NCBI GenBank assembly: GCA_963402885.1
Contig: OY727095.1
Coordinates: forward strand, 29,207,001 to 29,271,000
DNA: 64,000 bases
Direction of reading: 5' to 3'
Source of the DNA: Antedon bifida
Taxonomy: Eukaryota; Echinodermata; Crinoidea; Comatulida; Antedonidae
Shown piece by piece: positions 19,143 to 30,439 of this stretch. The position numbers were made by a program, and so were the translations under genes. Each line of letters opens with the position of its first letter. Position 1 is the first letter of the stretch. The notes beneath the pieces were generated by a model that was given only the letters and a program-made list of their open reading frames with translations, was not told where the DNA came from and searched no databases.

Positions 19143-20701
19143 GTTCCAGTAGGCTTAGTGTCGATTGATATTATTTTGGTTTATTAAAAGTGTTCATATC
19201 TACGTGAAAGTGATTAGTCTTTATTGCCGTGGTGGCAGCGCATTACCCACTACCGCGAAATCGCTTCAACAAAAAGAAGACAGAGACTTTTCATACCTTT
19301 ACAAATCACTGAACATTTTTCGAGGCTCCCGGACTCGATCCCGAAGTCTAGCTCGCATAGGCTAGATAATCCGATATATCGATCGCACTCTGTCCTCAGC
19401 CGACACGTGAGTAAAGCCTTGCCTTGTTACGTTACCGTCAACTGCTCACAACATGGCTACTGCGAAAGCCCCAGAACAATGGCAACTTACCAAAAATGAA
19501 ACAGTTAACTCCTTTAAAAACTGGCGATATTATTTATTTTTTCTCTTGACGCTAATCTTTCACCATTCCTTGCTGACGCATTCACTTGGAAAATGAAAAC
19601 CGCAGGAAACCCCACAAGGGGAATACTTGACGATGAGGACACTGTCTCAGCCACATCGAGAAAAACCTCGCACCAAAAAAATATTCAACTGGAATATATG
19701 TTGAGCCAAATCGCCTACTTTTGTCCAGTTATATCCAGGAATACTATTATAAAGCGATCGACATCTCTTTCTGACATCTGGCAAAAAATTTGCCAGCATT
19801 TTGGTTTCCAGTCTTTGGGAGCGCACAACTTGGATCTCCCAAACATCACTACGCTACCAGCCAAAAAACCTCAGGCCGACTCCAAAGCATGTCCCACAGC
19901 TATTGTCAACAAAGCACACTGGCCACAGTATAACAATTTCTCCAAACAAATGGCTCCTAACCAAGCCTTTTGTGAATCGTGCATTATGTGCCAATCTTCT
20001 CAACGACCACACACTTCACACTCAACAAGTCAGTGCCGATTTCTTCCAGCAGCTGATAGAAATAGTCTCGGCAATTCACATTTCGTACTCGCAGGGAACG
20101 ACTATTTCACACTCCCTGACGACGCAGAGAACGACTATACTGCACTCCCTGACGAAGAACTTTGTATCGAAGACCTCACTCAAGGTCCACAACATGATCT
20201 GCCCACCGGCCTAATCGACAAACCAGCTTCAACCAGCCAAGTCAATGTTATTATTCAAGCACCATCTTTGAACACATCTTTTCATCATTTCCCAGTGAAG
20301 GCGACACTTGACATTGATGCCACTACCAATTTCATTCAAGCATCACTTAGTTTTTTTGATTTGCCTATGACACTAGCAACTCAGATTGCCCAATTCTCTA
20401 TACCATTGGACTTTTATGTCTGTGTTCCAGTTACTTGTCCACATTCTTTTATTTTGCTTTTATTGTGTTTTTTATTTTTTCAATTTTTGAAAGAAAGGTG
20501 GAAGGAAGTGGCGGTTGCGCCATCACACTCGCACGCCCTCGTGTGTTGTTGTTGCAGTGCGCCACCTTGCGCCCTATCGACCGACCTCGTGGTCGCCACA
20601 TTATGTGTTAGTTGGTTCCAGTAGACTTAGTGTCGATTGATATTATTTTGGTTTATTAAAAGTGTTCATATCTACGTGAAAGTGATTAGTCTTTATTGCC
20701 G
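19141..20701 (+). mobile_element. short LTR-retrotransposon remnant (89-bp direct repeats)
   Basis: Near-identical direct repeats of 89 bp (19141-19229 and 20613-20701) begin TGGTTCCAGTAG and end CTTTATTGCCG, with one visible mismatch. They enclose a gag-protease-like region and no reverse transcriptase or integrase. The true LTR may begin further upstream of the 3' copy (TGTGTTAGT at about 20603); the 5' copy is cut by the palindrome. This is an internally deleted, probably non-autonomous element. Confidence 0.65.
19453..20430 (+). pseudogene. Gag-protease remnant of the short LTR element
   Basis: Translation from the ATG at 19453 (MATAKAPEQWQLTKNE) shifts frame at a T-run near 19535-19542 into the long frame containing FTWKMKTAG and ISRNTIIKRSTSLSDIWQKI, a Gag helical signature seen in invertebrate LTR elements. 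A Cys/His cluster (CESCIMC...H...C) resembles a diverged zinc knuckle. VKATLDIDATTNFI near 20300-20340 aligns with the retropepsin active site but has DID where DTG/DSG is expected. A frameshift and a lost catalytic motif mark it as decayed. The hydrophobic tail encoded after about 20430 is probably 3' non-coding DNA. Confidence 0.6.
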
Positions 20702-20702
20702 C

Positions 20703-21290
20703 CGAGTAATATGTTTTGTGTGTGTGTTTTGTTTTGGTGTCTATCCTCGCTGTCAGAAGACTAACCAGGATGTTGCTATTAATCTACACAGATAGGTGCA
20801 TAAAAGATGCACGTCATTAGGCCTAATGTTATAGTTTTAAATTACAGTACAAGTCATATTTTGTGCGTGTGTTTAGTTTTGTTGTCTATCCTTGCTGTCA
20901 AAAGACTAACCAGGATGTTGCTACTAATCTACGCAGATAGGTGCATAAAAGATGTACGTCGTCATTAGGCCTAATTTTATAGTTTTAAATTAGGCCTACA
21001 GTACAAGTCATATTTTGTGTTTGTGTTTTGTTTTGGTGTCTATCCTCGCTGTCAAAAGACTAACCAGGATGATGCTATTAATATACACAGATAGGTGTAT
21101 AAAAGATGCACGTCATCATTAGGCCTATTTTATAGTTTTAAATTACAGTAGGCCTACAAGTCATATATTGTGTGTGTGTTTAGTTTTGTTGTCTATCCTT
21201 GCTGTCAAAAGACTAACCAGGATGTTGCTATTATCATACACAGTGAGGTGTATTAAAGATGTACGTCATCATTAGGCCTAAATTCTGAAC
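20703..21290 (+). repeat. four ~150-bp tandem repeats
   Basis: Units begin near 20707, 20858, 21008 and 21163. Each contains TGTGTTTTGTTTTGGTGTCTATCC (or a close variant), GACTAACCAGGATG, a CACAGATAGGTG-like block and a TTAGGCCTAA block. Divergence is modest. It starts immediately after the 3' direct repeat of the LTR remnant. No coding potential. Confidence 0.85.
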
Positions 21291-23115
21291 ATTATTATGA
21301 CATTAAAAATACCAAATGAAATTTTCTTCGGCTTACTTTCCCATTCATAATTTAAAAACTGGACATGACCTTATATTAGGTTTAGTTATTAACACGCTCG
21401 ATAATTTTGACCAATCATTTATTCGATACATGAACTTGAACTGTTATGACTCATGAAAGAGGGAATACCCGGATGATCATCATCAATGACGTGAGGTGTT
21501 GTGAAAAATTAAAGTTATTGAACCGGAAAAAATATGAAGTTTAATGTACAAGGATAAAAACAGAAAAGACAAAAACAAAACTTGCTATTGTATAATATTA
21601 TTCTATTCTATAAGCCTCTGGTTAGTTAAATGTTCAATATCAGATGTTTGTTTTTATTGACGATCAAATTAATCCTTACAGGAAGAATTAGTTCCCATTG
21701 GGGTCATTATCAATTGAAAGAAAATCGAAATACACAAAAAAAGTGTTGCTATCAATTTGTTGTTTTTTTTTTAAAGAGACAATGTAACTGATATTTAATT
21801 TAATAAGTGACCGTTATTATTCGTTGAGCTAACATTAACATTATAGCGCCCATTTCCATGAAAAGCTCATAATCAGCGGCTCTTCATTCATAACATTAGT
21901 TAAAATAAAAAGTCTTGTTGTTTATAGTCATTCAAATGTCTAATGTAACTAGTTAGTAAATTGTTCCAGATTCTTGGTCCAGTGACGGTAAACGAGCAGT
22001 CAGTAAATGTCTTTTGTTTAGTTTAGCTTAACATCGCTAGTACTAGCACGTGTACTGCCAGCTACATTCTGTGTAGGCCTATCCCTCTAGGAAGTAAGTC
22101 ATGACATCAGTTCGTACGTAAAACCACTCACCACCAAGGCTATGTGTGTTAAGTGGGCCTACCGCGTACTTTCACTTAAGTTTCATCATACCTTCAAGTA
22201 CATTAGGTAAGCCAATAGACGAACAAAATATGGCATAAAACCATTGTTTTAAATGTTTGGTAAGGTGTAGTAACATTGAAATTATTAGGCTAAATTTTAA
22301 TATTTTGTTAAAAGTGATGCGCCTCTTTCAGTATATCATGAGTAATAATGTCGTAATATAATAAGTTCCTTGAACATGATGAACGTTTATCCTTTAAAGT
22401 ACTGTTTGTGAAGGGCATATCGTGTGCGGTTGGATTTTTCGTGCACACCAGTGATCCACCGATTAATTCTATTTTCCGGTGTGGACATCTATAAAATGAT
22501 AGGGAAATGTTTTCGCAATTAATTAGTTCTTACAGTTTCGTGATTACGTGGGTCATTCGACTAAAACAAAAAACTATGCAATCAAAGTTCAACTTTTCTA
22601 ATTTGTAAAAACCGAAGTGTTATCATTTTTGCCTATCTGGTGAGTTGTTTGGATACAATATATTTATAAGTATTCTTTTTAATTTCTTCAGCTTTCACGA
22701 TATACTATCTAACTGACTATCGCAAGAACTGATGACGTTATCAACCACATGATGACGGAAATGCTTAGAAGTTGACGCGTTGTTCCGATGAAAACAACGC
22801 GTCAAAGTAAATACTTTGAATACATGTTATCAGGTAGATAGTATTTTATAACTGCAGAATGTAGCAGTTGTATTCTCAGACTTTTTTATGGCATTAAAGT
22901 ATAGTGTATGGTTTTTTTGATTGTTTTTCAATTATTACTAAAACATAAAAGTAGTAAACTAATGAATTGTGGGTTGCATTGCTTGAAGTAAACTAATGAA
23001 TGTTTTGTTACAGGCAATTGTGGGTTGCATTGCTGTATCAGTTTCTGTTTTTTTAATTATCATGTTTCGATCATCTATTTAGGCAAATTCAACAGGAAGA
23101 TAATTCGACAAGACG
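21291..23115. other. non-coding upstream of GPCR gene, contains a small MITE
   Basis: No exon recognised apart from the GPCR leader. A short duplication of AGTAAACTAATGAAT and TGTGGGTTGCATTGCT occurs at about 22950-23034. The second copy follows a plausible splice acceptor (TTTGTTACAG), so a non-coding 5' exon of the GPCR could begin about 23014. Confidence 0.4.
22702..22845. mobile_element. ~145-bp nested inverted repeat (MITE-like)
   Basis: The outer arms are ATACTATCTAACTGA and TCAGGTAGATAGTAT. At the centre is a perfect hairpin, TTGACGCGTTGTT...AACAACGCGTCAA. It lies about 270 bp upstream of the GPCR start codon. Confidence 0.6.
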
Positions 23116-24144
23116 ATGGATCCCACTGCTGTTATAAACTGCTCTGTGGAGCCTGTTGACATTATGGAATCTGGTGTCTTTGGTAGCAACACAGGCTTGG
23201 CAATCTTTTCAATTTATTTCTTCTTGATATGCATCTTATCTATCGTAGAAAATGCAATTATTCTTGCGGCAATCATCAAAGTAAAGCGGCTGCATAAACG
23301 CCGCAATATTCTCATCTTTAACTTAGCACTAACGGACTTAATGGCTGGTGTAATTTACCCCTGTATTGTGATTTTCAACAAAACCTATATGGAGAGCATC
23401 GGACTGATTGTCGGCATTGTCTCGGGTTTTACGATCCTCGCAATCGCTGCCGAACGATTTCTCAAGATCGTCGTATTCACCAACAGTAGCAAAACTCACA
23501 TCGGAACAACGCGTCAACTTCTAAGCATTTCCGTCATCATGTGGTTGATAACGTCATCAGTTCTTTTGCCAATTTCGTTCTATGACTATATCCTACATCG
23601 AGTTATATTTTTCACTCTTGGTCCTCTGTGCATTGTTGTAATAATGATTGGGATTTCAATACTTTACTTTTCAATATTTATAAAAATACATTCACATGAT
23701 AAACGAATGTCCGCTAGATTAAACCGAGGAGGTAACTATAAGTATACAAAACTTGTGTTAAGGGCGTATGTTGTAATAGTGGTGGTTTACGCTATTTGCT
23801 GGTTGCCATGGGCAATTGAATCTCTTCGAATTATGTTCACAATGTACTATGGCTTTGAGGAAGTGGATCGTTGTATAGTGTCAAGTTTGGTTTTCTACAT
23901 TGGCGTGGCAATGATATTGCTAAGCTCCGCGGTGAATCCGGTTATCTATTGGCGAAGGTTGCCGGATTTCCGAGAAGGAATTTCGGAATTGTTCGGGTGT
24001 TGCACGAATGAAAAATCATGTTGTTTCCGCCAAACAGTGGTCATAGAAGATTCTAGTGTTCAGGATACTGGGAATCGCTCTACTAACACTACAGACGAAT
24101 TAGTTTTACAAATAAATAATAAAACACACGATAGTAGGTGTTAG
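23116..24144 (+). CDS. class A rhodopsin-like GPCR, intronless (342 aa)
   Basis: This is a seven-helix receptor in one exon. Visible marks are a short N-terminus with an N-glycosylation site (NCS), TM1 ENAII (N1.50), TM2 NLALTDL (D2.50), TM3 ending AAERF in place of DRY, TM4 VIMWLI (W4.50), TM6 CWLPW and TM7 NPVIYW, then a Cys-rich tail (GCCTNEKSCCF) that may be palmitoylated. The usual TM3 cysteine is absent and the second extracellular loop is very short. That combination is typical of the melanocortin/EDG/cannabinoid/adenosine-like receptor cluster, so a ligand of that kind is possible but not established. The start is the first ATG after an upstream stop. An AATAAA follows at about 24226. 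Confidence 0.92.
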   Translation: MDPTAVINCSVEPVDIMESGVFGSNTGLAIFSIYFFLICILSIVENAIILAAIIKVKRLHKRRNILIFNLALTDLMAGVIYPCIVIFNKTYMESIGLIVGIVSGFTILAIAAERFLKIVVFTNSSKTHIGTTRQLLSISVIMWLITSSVLLPISFYDYILHRVIFFTLGPLCIVVIMIGISILYFSIFIKIHSHDKRMSARLNRGGNYKYTKLVLRAYVVIVVVYAICWLPWAIESLRIMFTMYYGFEEVDRCIVSSLVFYIGVAMILLSSAVNPVIYWRRLPDFREGISELFGCCTNEKSCCFRQTVVIEDSSVQDTGNRSTNTTDELVLQINNKTHDSRC

Positions 24145-25019
24145 ATATATATTATTTTAATGCACTTTAAAGTGATTTACAGTTTCATTTTAATCTTTTA
24201 AAGAATTAAGTGTTTTAATATTTATTAATAAAATGTGTTTATTTGTAATAGCATCAATATAATAATAATGGTAGAGTAAGGGAATTTTTTAAACAAGCAT
24301 GGCTATTAACTTTCTCCGGGTTGCAGTACAATAATTGCCGAGCAATTATTTATTCATTCATTATTTAAATATTAAACTACTATAAACGGCAGATCTTAGT
24401 AATAATGATAGTGCTAGATTTATATTCTTGTTTAAATTAACAAGTTAGGCCTAGGTTTAATAACATAAGTAATTCCTTATTCATAGTAACACATTGTACT
24501 AATATTAATGCAAACTACTACTGTATTTCATTTAAATAGTTATCTGAGATCTATTAGATACTCAATAAAGTAAAATGTTAAATGACGTTATTATTGCATT
24601 CTTCATGAATAGCATTTATACCAGTCGTTACAAAGGCCGCATGTCGAGAGATGTTCACCCCGCCATGATCTAATTTTAAGTTGTTGAAAGGGATGAAAGT
24701 TGACATCAAAATGTCCAGAGGATTCAATCCTTTTAAGCATCTAGCTAAAATACCTCAATTCTGAATTATCATCTTTCATTCTCTCACTTAGATCACCTAA
24801 ACGAACACATTCAAATGTTATAGATAACTAAATGTGCTCTTATATGCTTGATTGTACATGTTCTGGTGCTTCGGCCGATTGCCATTTAAAAAAGAATAAA
24901 AAAGTTTGTCATGTACAAAATGATGTACAATGTTGATTGTTGTTTTATTTTATATAATTTTTATACAAATTTTATTTGTATGTAAAACGCTTAGGCTAAT
25001 TCAACTAGGTAAAGTCAGA
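24145..25019. other. GPCR 3' flank, AT-rich, nothing recognised
   Basis: 3'UTR-like AT-rich DNA with AATAAA signals near 24226 and 24564. No exon on either strand could be supported. Confidence 0.4.
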
Positions 25020-27460
25020 CTTGAATTATAAAAAATGTAATGTCTTTACCTAAAATGTTGAAAAATGTTGCTAACATCATCATCATGTCGACGTCTTGTT
25101 GATAAGTCGTAGTATTAGTGCTCTCGCCAATTAATGAAAACAAGAAATCATAGAAGTTTTAAACATAACAAAATTAAACAATACAAATGTTGGTAGAACT
25201 TGTAATAGCTCGATCGAGACTCTAGCAACTTCAAGTGCCTTGGTTAGACTAGAGTCATACAAAGTGATTAAATGTTCATACCTAAGATGTTGATATTGAC
25301 TTGATTATGTCGAATCGCCATCAAAAGAAAAACAATAATTATTATACAGTTATAAACAAATAAATGTCACTTCTGTTAATGGTTTGGAGTTGTAAATAAC
25401 AATCGTGACTCTTCTTACCTAAAATGTTGATAACATCAGCTTGGTATCGATTATAAACAAAATTTAAAAAAATAAACACTTAGTTATTTATTGTAGCTAC
25501 ATGTATTAATACAGGCCACACAAATAATAATTACTGTATTACACAATTTAACGTGTTTTAATGTTTTGGTAGATAGAGTTTTAGATAACAATTGTGACTC
25601 CTCTTACATAATATATGTTGATAACATCAGCTTGATATCGATTGTTGATTTTAGTTTACTCGACAAGTATCAATGACAAAAGTAAAGAAAACACTTTATT
25701 ACTTAGCTATATTTACTTTAGATAAACTTAAAGTGGAGCTACACTCAGACTTTCTCAGCTTATATTATGTTTAAGTATGTTTAATTGAAAGTGATTACAT
25801 ACAAAAAACAGGGAAGATATGTCAATATTTTCCAAAAACTAATTTCTAAAAAATCGGTCAGAAAATAGTGTTTTTTACTACATTACACTTTTTCAGTAAC
25901 TTAGGGGTTATTAGTTTACAATACCTCGCAAAACGCGTTACACTTAGCGACTGACGCGTTTTAGTCGCCGGTGAACGCGTTGGTGAAATGTCTCCTCTTT
26001 GGTAAATTATGTGTTGGAAAATGGCGAATTTTACAACTCCCTGTTTATACACACAATTAATAATACGATTTGTTTAGGCCCAAGTAATATGTCCGATAAA
26101 AATGTCAGCATAACTTACATGAAACATCATGATTTGCAGTGTACAACAACAGCATAATAATCTTAATCAAATTGCTTATTAATTTTAAGCTAGGCCTAGC
26201 TAAATCGTCTGCTCAGCCTAGCTATCTAGGCTTGAATTCATGTCTAGGTAGGACTGTAGTCATGGGTTCGAAAATGCTTGGTCGTTTCGTCCCATTTATC
26301 GTTCCTGTGTTTTCTCGCACATTAAGAATTGTGAAACACAAAATTCTCTACAAAACAAGACTGGTATTGCTCAGAATAGTAAAGAATAGTAACGGATGTG
26401 GAAGCTTATGTCTGACTGAAAAGCAACTATTCAGGCACCCTATCATGGCCCATGGGTAGGCCGAGATTGGGTGCCAGAACAAACTTCACTGCTGTAAGGC
26501 TATCAGGCAGCCAGCTAGAGGCCAAGCAGCATCGTTACATACCTAGACTCTAGTAGGCCTAGGCCTAGCTTTATTGAATATATAGCCACGTCTTTCTCAA
26601 ATCTCGTTAAATTTGACATTTTAGTAATAATCTCATAATCACTTATTACACTGTGAAACATGATAGGGTCACATCCAGAATGTTTTAATATACTTTTCGC
26701 CAGTCAAAAATAACATCGCGACAATAACAGATCACCAGCTGCAGTGTGAAAAATGTCTTGAGAAATGTCACGTGATCATACTCCCTAGCAAAGTAAAAAA
26801 CCCAATTGGACCCAACGGGGGAAAGTGTCTATTTACGCGAAATTGCGCAATGTATACGCAATAACAATACCAGAAATAAAAAGATCTGGAAAAATTACAT
26901 ATAAAAACATTTTACATTTTTTTTTTAGTGAAGAAATTAATTTTTTAGGAATATTCAAATATACCCCCCTTTTGCATGTAAAAGAATAGGAAATTACAAG
27001 GTATCCCCCCAAAGCGCAAAAAGGCGTGATTTTCAAGAAAATCATACTCATTGAAAAAATGTTCAAAAAAATATGAAGTATGAGGGATTATATTTTTAAA
27101 GAATAGTTGAAATGTATGAAAAATAGCAATTTTCTGGGTGGAGCTCCACTTTAAATAAGATACACAGATTTTCCACACAAATATTTAAAGAAATACGATT
27201 TAATTAGCGGTATTAATTTAAATTTTGATTATTTTGTTTTACCTGAAATGATGATATATATCATCTCTTGATCATCATTTGATAATCGTGGTAGGTTTGC
27301 ATGAAAAGAAAAAAAAAGGTTAAGTTATACAATAATAAAATGTTATTTTGGTAGGGAAAACATTTTTATAATATTAAAAATATATAGATCGATTTATTAC
27401 TTAAATACAATACAGTAATGATTTACCTTTAATTGGTTAAATGATTGTCTTCAATAAACG
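25020..27460 (-). repeat. diverged tandem array of ~190-bp units with donor-like ends
   Basis: On the minus strand several units share GATGTTATCAACATTTTAG followed by GTAAG or a variant (clearest at about 25410-25455 and 25605-25650, weaker at 25045, 25280 and 27240). Between the clear units the flanking sequence also aligns, at a spacing of about 140-230 bp. If the inserted element at 25728-27154 is removed, the last unit falls about 210 bp from its neighbour. This could be an array of micro-exons of an unknown minus-strand gene or simply decayed repeats. I do not call a protein. Confidence 0.4.
25728..27154. mobile_element. ~1.4-kb non-autonomous element with TTAA target duplication
   Basis: TTAA at 25728-25731 and 27151-27154 flank 17-bp inverted termini: AGTGGAGCTACACTCAG at the left, and AGTGGAGCTCCACCCAG reading in from the right. 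TTAA targets are used by piggyBac and Kolobok elements. The interior has no long ORF and no recognisable transposase. It includes a CG-containing block with repeated GACGCGTT/AACGCGTT motifs near 25930-25985. Confidence 0.7.
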
Positions 27461-28112
27461 TCATGTAGTTCTTAGCAAGACTGTATCATGACAACCTAAA
27501 CCTAGAGGACAGAAATATATAGTTAATATAAGAAAAATTATGTTTTATAAACGCGAGAGCTCTTTGTATGTTTTTTATTATAATATATTGAAATAGACAA
27601 ATTATGATAAAGAATTATAATTAAAACTTATAGGACATCTAACCTTGTTTAAAAAATTACAAGAGTTTTTTGTTATTACTTTTATATACATATCTATTAA
27701 TGTTAAAAATATAAACTATAAGCCTTACATTGAAATACATTACAAAGAAAATGTTAAAATTAACAAATTGAGTATACTTACCTTTATACAATACTTACCA
27801 ATAGCAACTTAAAAAGTTTTTTTTTAAATAATGTTTTGTTAGTGTCGTCTTTTTTTGTAATTTTATTTAAAATGTTTAATTAAGAATAAACTTAACAAGA
27901 AACACATGTAAATAAGAGAGAGAAACACAAAAGGATTGTCATTTAAATATTATTAATTATCAATATTTTAAAATATTTATTCTTTTTATTACTGAAACTT
28001 ACATTATAATTACTATTAATTTATTTATACATTATAATTATGTCTGTGCTTTGTTTGTTTATATTCTTTATATATTAGGCCTAATAATTTAAAACTATAT
28101 TTTAAAAAAAAA
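27461..28112. other. AT-rich, nothing recognised
   Basis: Very AT-rich DNA between the repeat array and the kinase pseudogene stop codon. No supported exon; possibly the kinase 3'UTR. Confidence 0.4.
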
Positions 28113-30439
28113 CTAAGGGCCATTGATACCTCGGCATGTTGGATTGCTCTTTTCATTTTCTTTAATGATGTCCAAGATGTTCATTACCCAATCTAGAGAT
28201 GGTCGATCTTCTGCGTCGAAAGATGTACAAGACTTTCCAAGTTCAACCATCTCGCTGCTTCTAATTGCCACTCCTACAATACGTATACCATGACCGATGG
28301 AATACACGTCACCGTTAACAAAATCACAAGCACCGTCAAGGTATTTTTCTGGTGCTACCTCTGGATGATCCTGGTTGTATTGGATGAAAAGGTTAACTCT
28401 CTATGTCCTCTTGGATATTGTACTCTGCATGCCATCCCGAAGTCTGTAAGCTTCGCTCTGTAGCTGGTTCCATCGTGGTGGATCAGGATGTTTCTCGCAG
28501 CTACGTCGTTGTGGAGAATCCCGCGTTTGTGCATGTCGTTGAGCGCAATGACAACCTCTGATGTCATAGAGATACATTCAAGCGCGCTCAAGGACGGCTG
28601 CCTGGTTAGCAATACATCCAGGATGGTGGTGCTGGAAAGGGTGAAGGTATTTCCGATAAACTCCTGTATCATGCAGCATACGTCACCTTGGCGAAAGACG
28701 CCAAAGACTGAACAGATGAAAGATCGTCTAAAAATTTCATGACACGCGCTTCTACTACCATCTTGCCCCATGCTTCATCAGGATTGCTGTAACTGTTCAA
28801 AAAAGCCGTCTTGACGGCGACAAGGTGATAGTGGCCTGGGAAAAGATTGGATGACATCAGGTCAACACGACCAAAACTTCCCTGTCCAAGGCGTACAGGA
28901 TTACAAAGGTCGGTTACAGTTGAACTATCTAATAACCGAGCAGGCGGCAGAATTTCAGTAGGTTTTGTTGTAGCATCTCTATCGTTAAAGACGGATATGG
29001 GTGCTGAAGTGGTAGTGTTACTTTTCAAAGAACGGGAAGAACCATTGAAGCTACTGGCAGGTGACAATGGCCATTGTGACGACAACGATGATGGCACACT
29101 ACAAAGGCGTTTCCTTTCTGGTATCTCACCTGGTGATAACTCTGATATTGGTTTTCTGAAAATGCGCTGGACCGGAGCGGTAGATGATGAGGATGAGCTA
29201 CAAATATGTTGCCTTGGGATAATCACCTCCCCGGGTGATAGACCTGGTGTGGTAAGTATCTGGCTAGGAGAAGGCGCAAACTTTGAAGATGACGATGTGG
29301 ATGACATTGGCCACATAGACGAATGTGATCTTGATGACTTTGATAGAGACTTTGATGATACCTGTCGTACTGATACTTGTTGTACCCCTGACAGCGATGC
29401 CGACACTGTGCCCGCTGGTTGCAGTGATATAGATGGTGATGATGATAATGACGACGATGACGAACTTAAGTTGCTATCCGATGATTCGTCAATTCCTCTT
29501 ATGCAAAGAAGATGAAGCACAGCTGTCCAAATCCTTGTAAATACTGACTTTCTTCTTGGTTGCTGGGGTGCATCTTGTTGAGATCTACTTAATTGAAAAA
29601 ATATATAATTCATTATTTAATAATAATTTAAATAGGCTAGTAGTAGTAGTACCGATAATAGTTAATGGTTTAATAATGGTTTTAAATTAATATAGCGCAA
29701 AATACAAAATAGTCGCTATGCGCTGTTTAGCACAACTGTAAGAATAAGCTCCTGTGCTAGCTTGGTAGGTCTACAACTAAAGCTAGTCTTGTGTGTGGTA
29801 CTTAGTTAGAACTTACGTACGCTGTCTACCTACTAGTACTGATACTACTACTACTACTACTACTAATAGGCCTAGGCTTACTACTACTAGGCCTACTACA
29901 GGGAGAACCACTGACTCGAAGAGTTACTGTAGTCTAGGCCCTACGGCCATAGCTTACTGTAAATGCCTACCTATTTTAATAGAAGTAGCATTTAGCTAGC
30001 TTAAGGTAACTAGGCTATTGTTGTAGTAGTTCAGCCTAGGTAGGCCTAGGTAGGTCTGGTCCTAAATGAAAAGGATATGGTCTAACTAAAACTAAAATAA
30101 AAGGCTTAGCCTTAGGTTAGTTTATTAAGGCCTAGAGGCTAGAGTAGCCTAGCCTATCTATAGCCTCTATCTAGTCTAGGCCTACCTAAACTAAGCCTAG
30201 CCTAGGTAGGTCTCTCTCTCTGATGAGTCTAGAGCTAGCCTAGCCTCTCCTCTAGGTAGGCCTAAGCTGATTAGGCCTCCGAGTCCTAGATTAGGCCTAT
30301 GTATTATTGGTAAAACTCTTTGTTTTTGAGAAAGTCCTAAAAACATTAAAAAGCCTGCCTACTAGGAGGCCTACCCTTCTTCTTCGTGTGACTGGTCCAT
30401 GATGCCTTGTTGTTGAAGCTCAATCGATTTGTTGGCCAT
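28113..30439 (-). pseudogene. protein-kinase-like gene with two frameshifts
   Basis: I read a first exon 30439-30375 (MANKSIELQQQG..., donor GTAGGC, phase 2) joined to 29584-28113 (acceptor AAGTAG, phase matching). The N-terminal ~200 residues are Ser/Pro-rich and disordered, with repeated LSPGE motifs. A kinase domain follows: glycine loop LGQGSFGRV, VAVKTA lysine, an Arg/Glu-rich C-helix, catalytic loop HNDVAARNIL, LTDFGMA and APEKYL, then a C-lobe end SFDAEDRPSLDWV. The AARN catalytic loop is tyrosine-kinase-like, but HRD is HND. The frame changes near 28720 (before FGVFRQGD) and near 28385 (between TFSSN and QDHPE), so this allele cannot make a full domain unless these are assembly errors. 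It lies 2.3 kb upstream of SLC39A7, on the opposite strand. Confidence 0.72.
29860..30340. repeat. dense cluster of AGGCCTA/CCTAG-type short motifs
   Basis: TAGGCCTA and its fragments (AGGCCTA, GCCTAG, CCTAGG) are packed through the proposed kinase intron, with CTACTACTAC microsatellite runs around 29845-29890. No gene is evident inside it. Confidence 0.6.

Noticed and set aside
26139-26459. 106-codon plus-strand ORF
   Set aside because: It lies within a non-autonomous transposon, has no recognisable domain and no upstream promoter cues.
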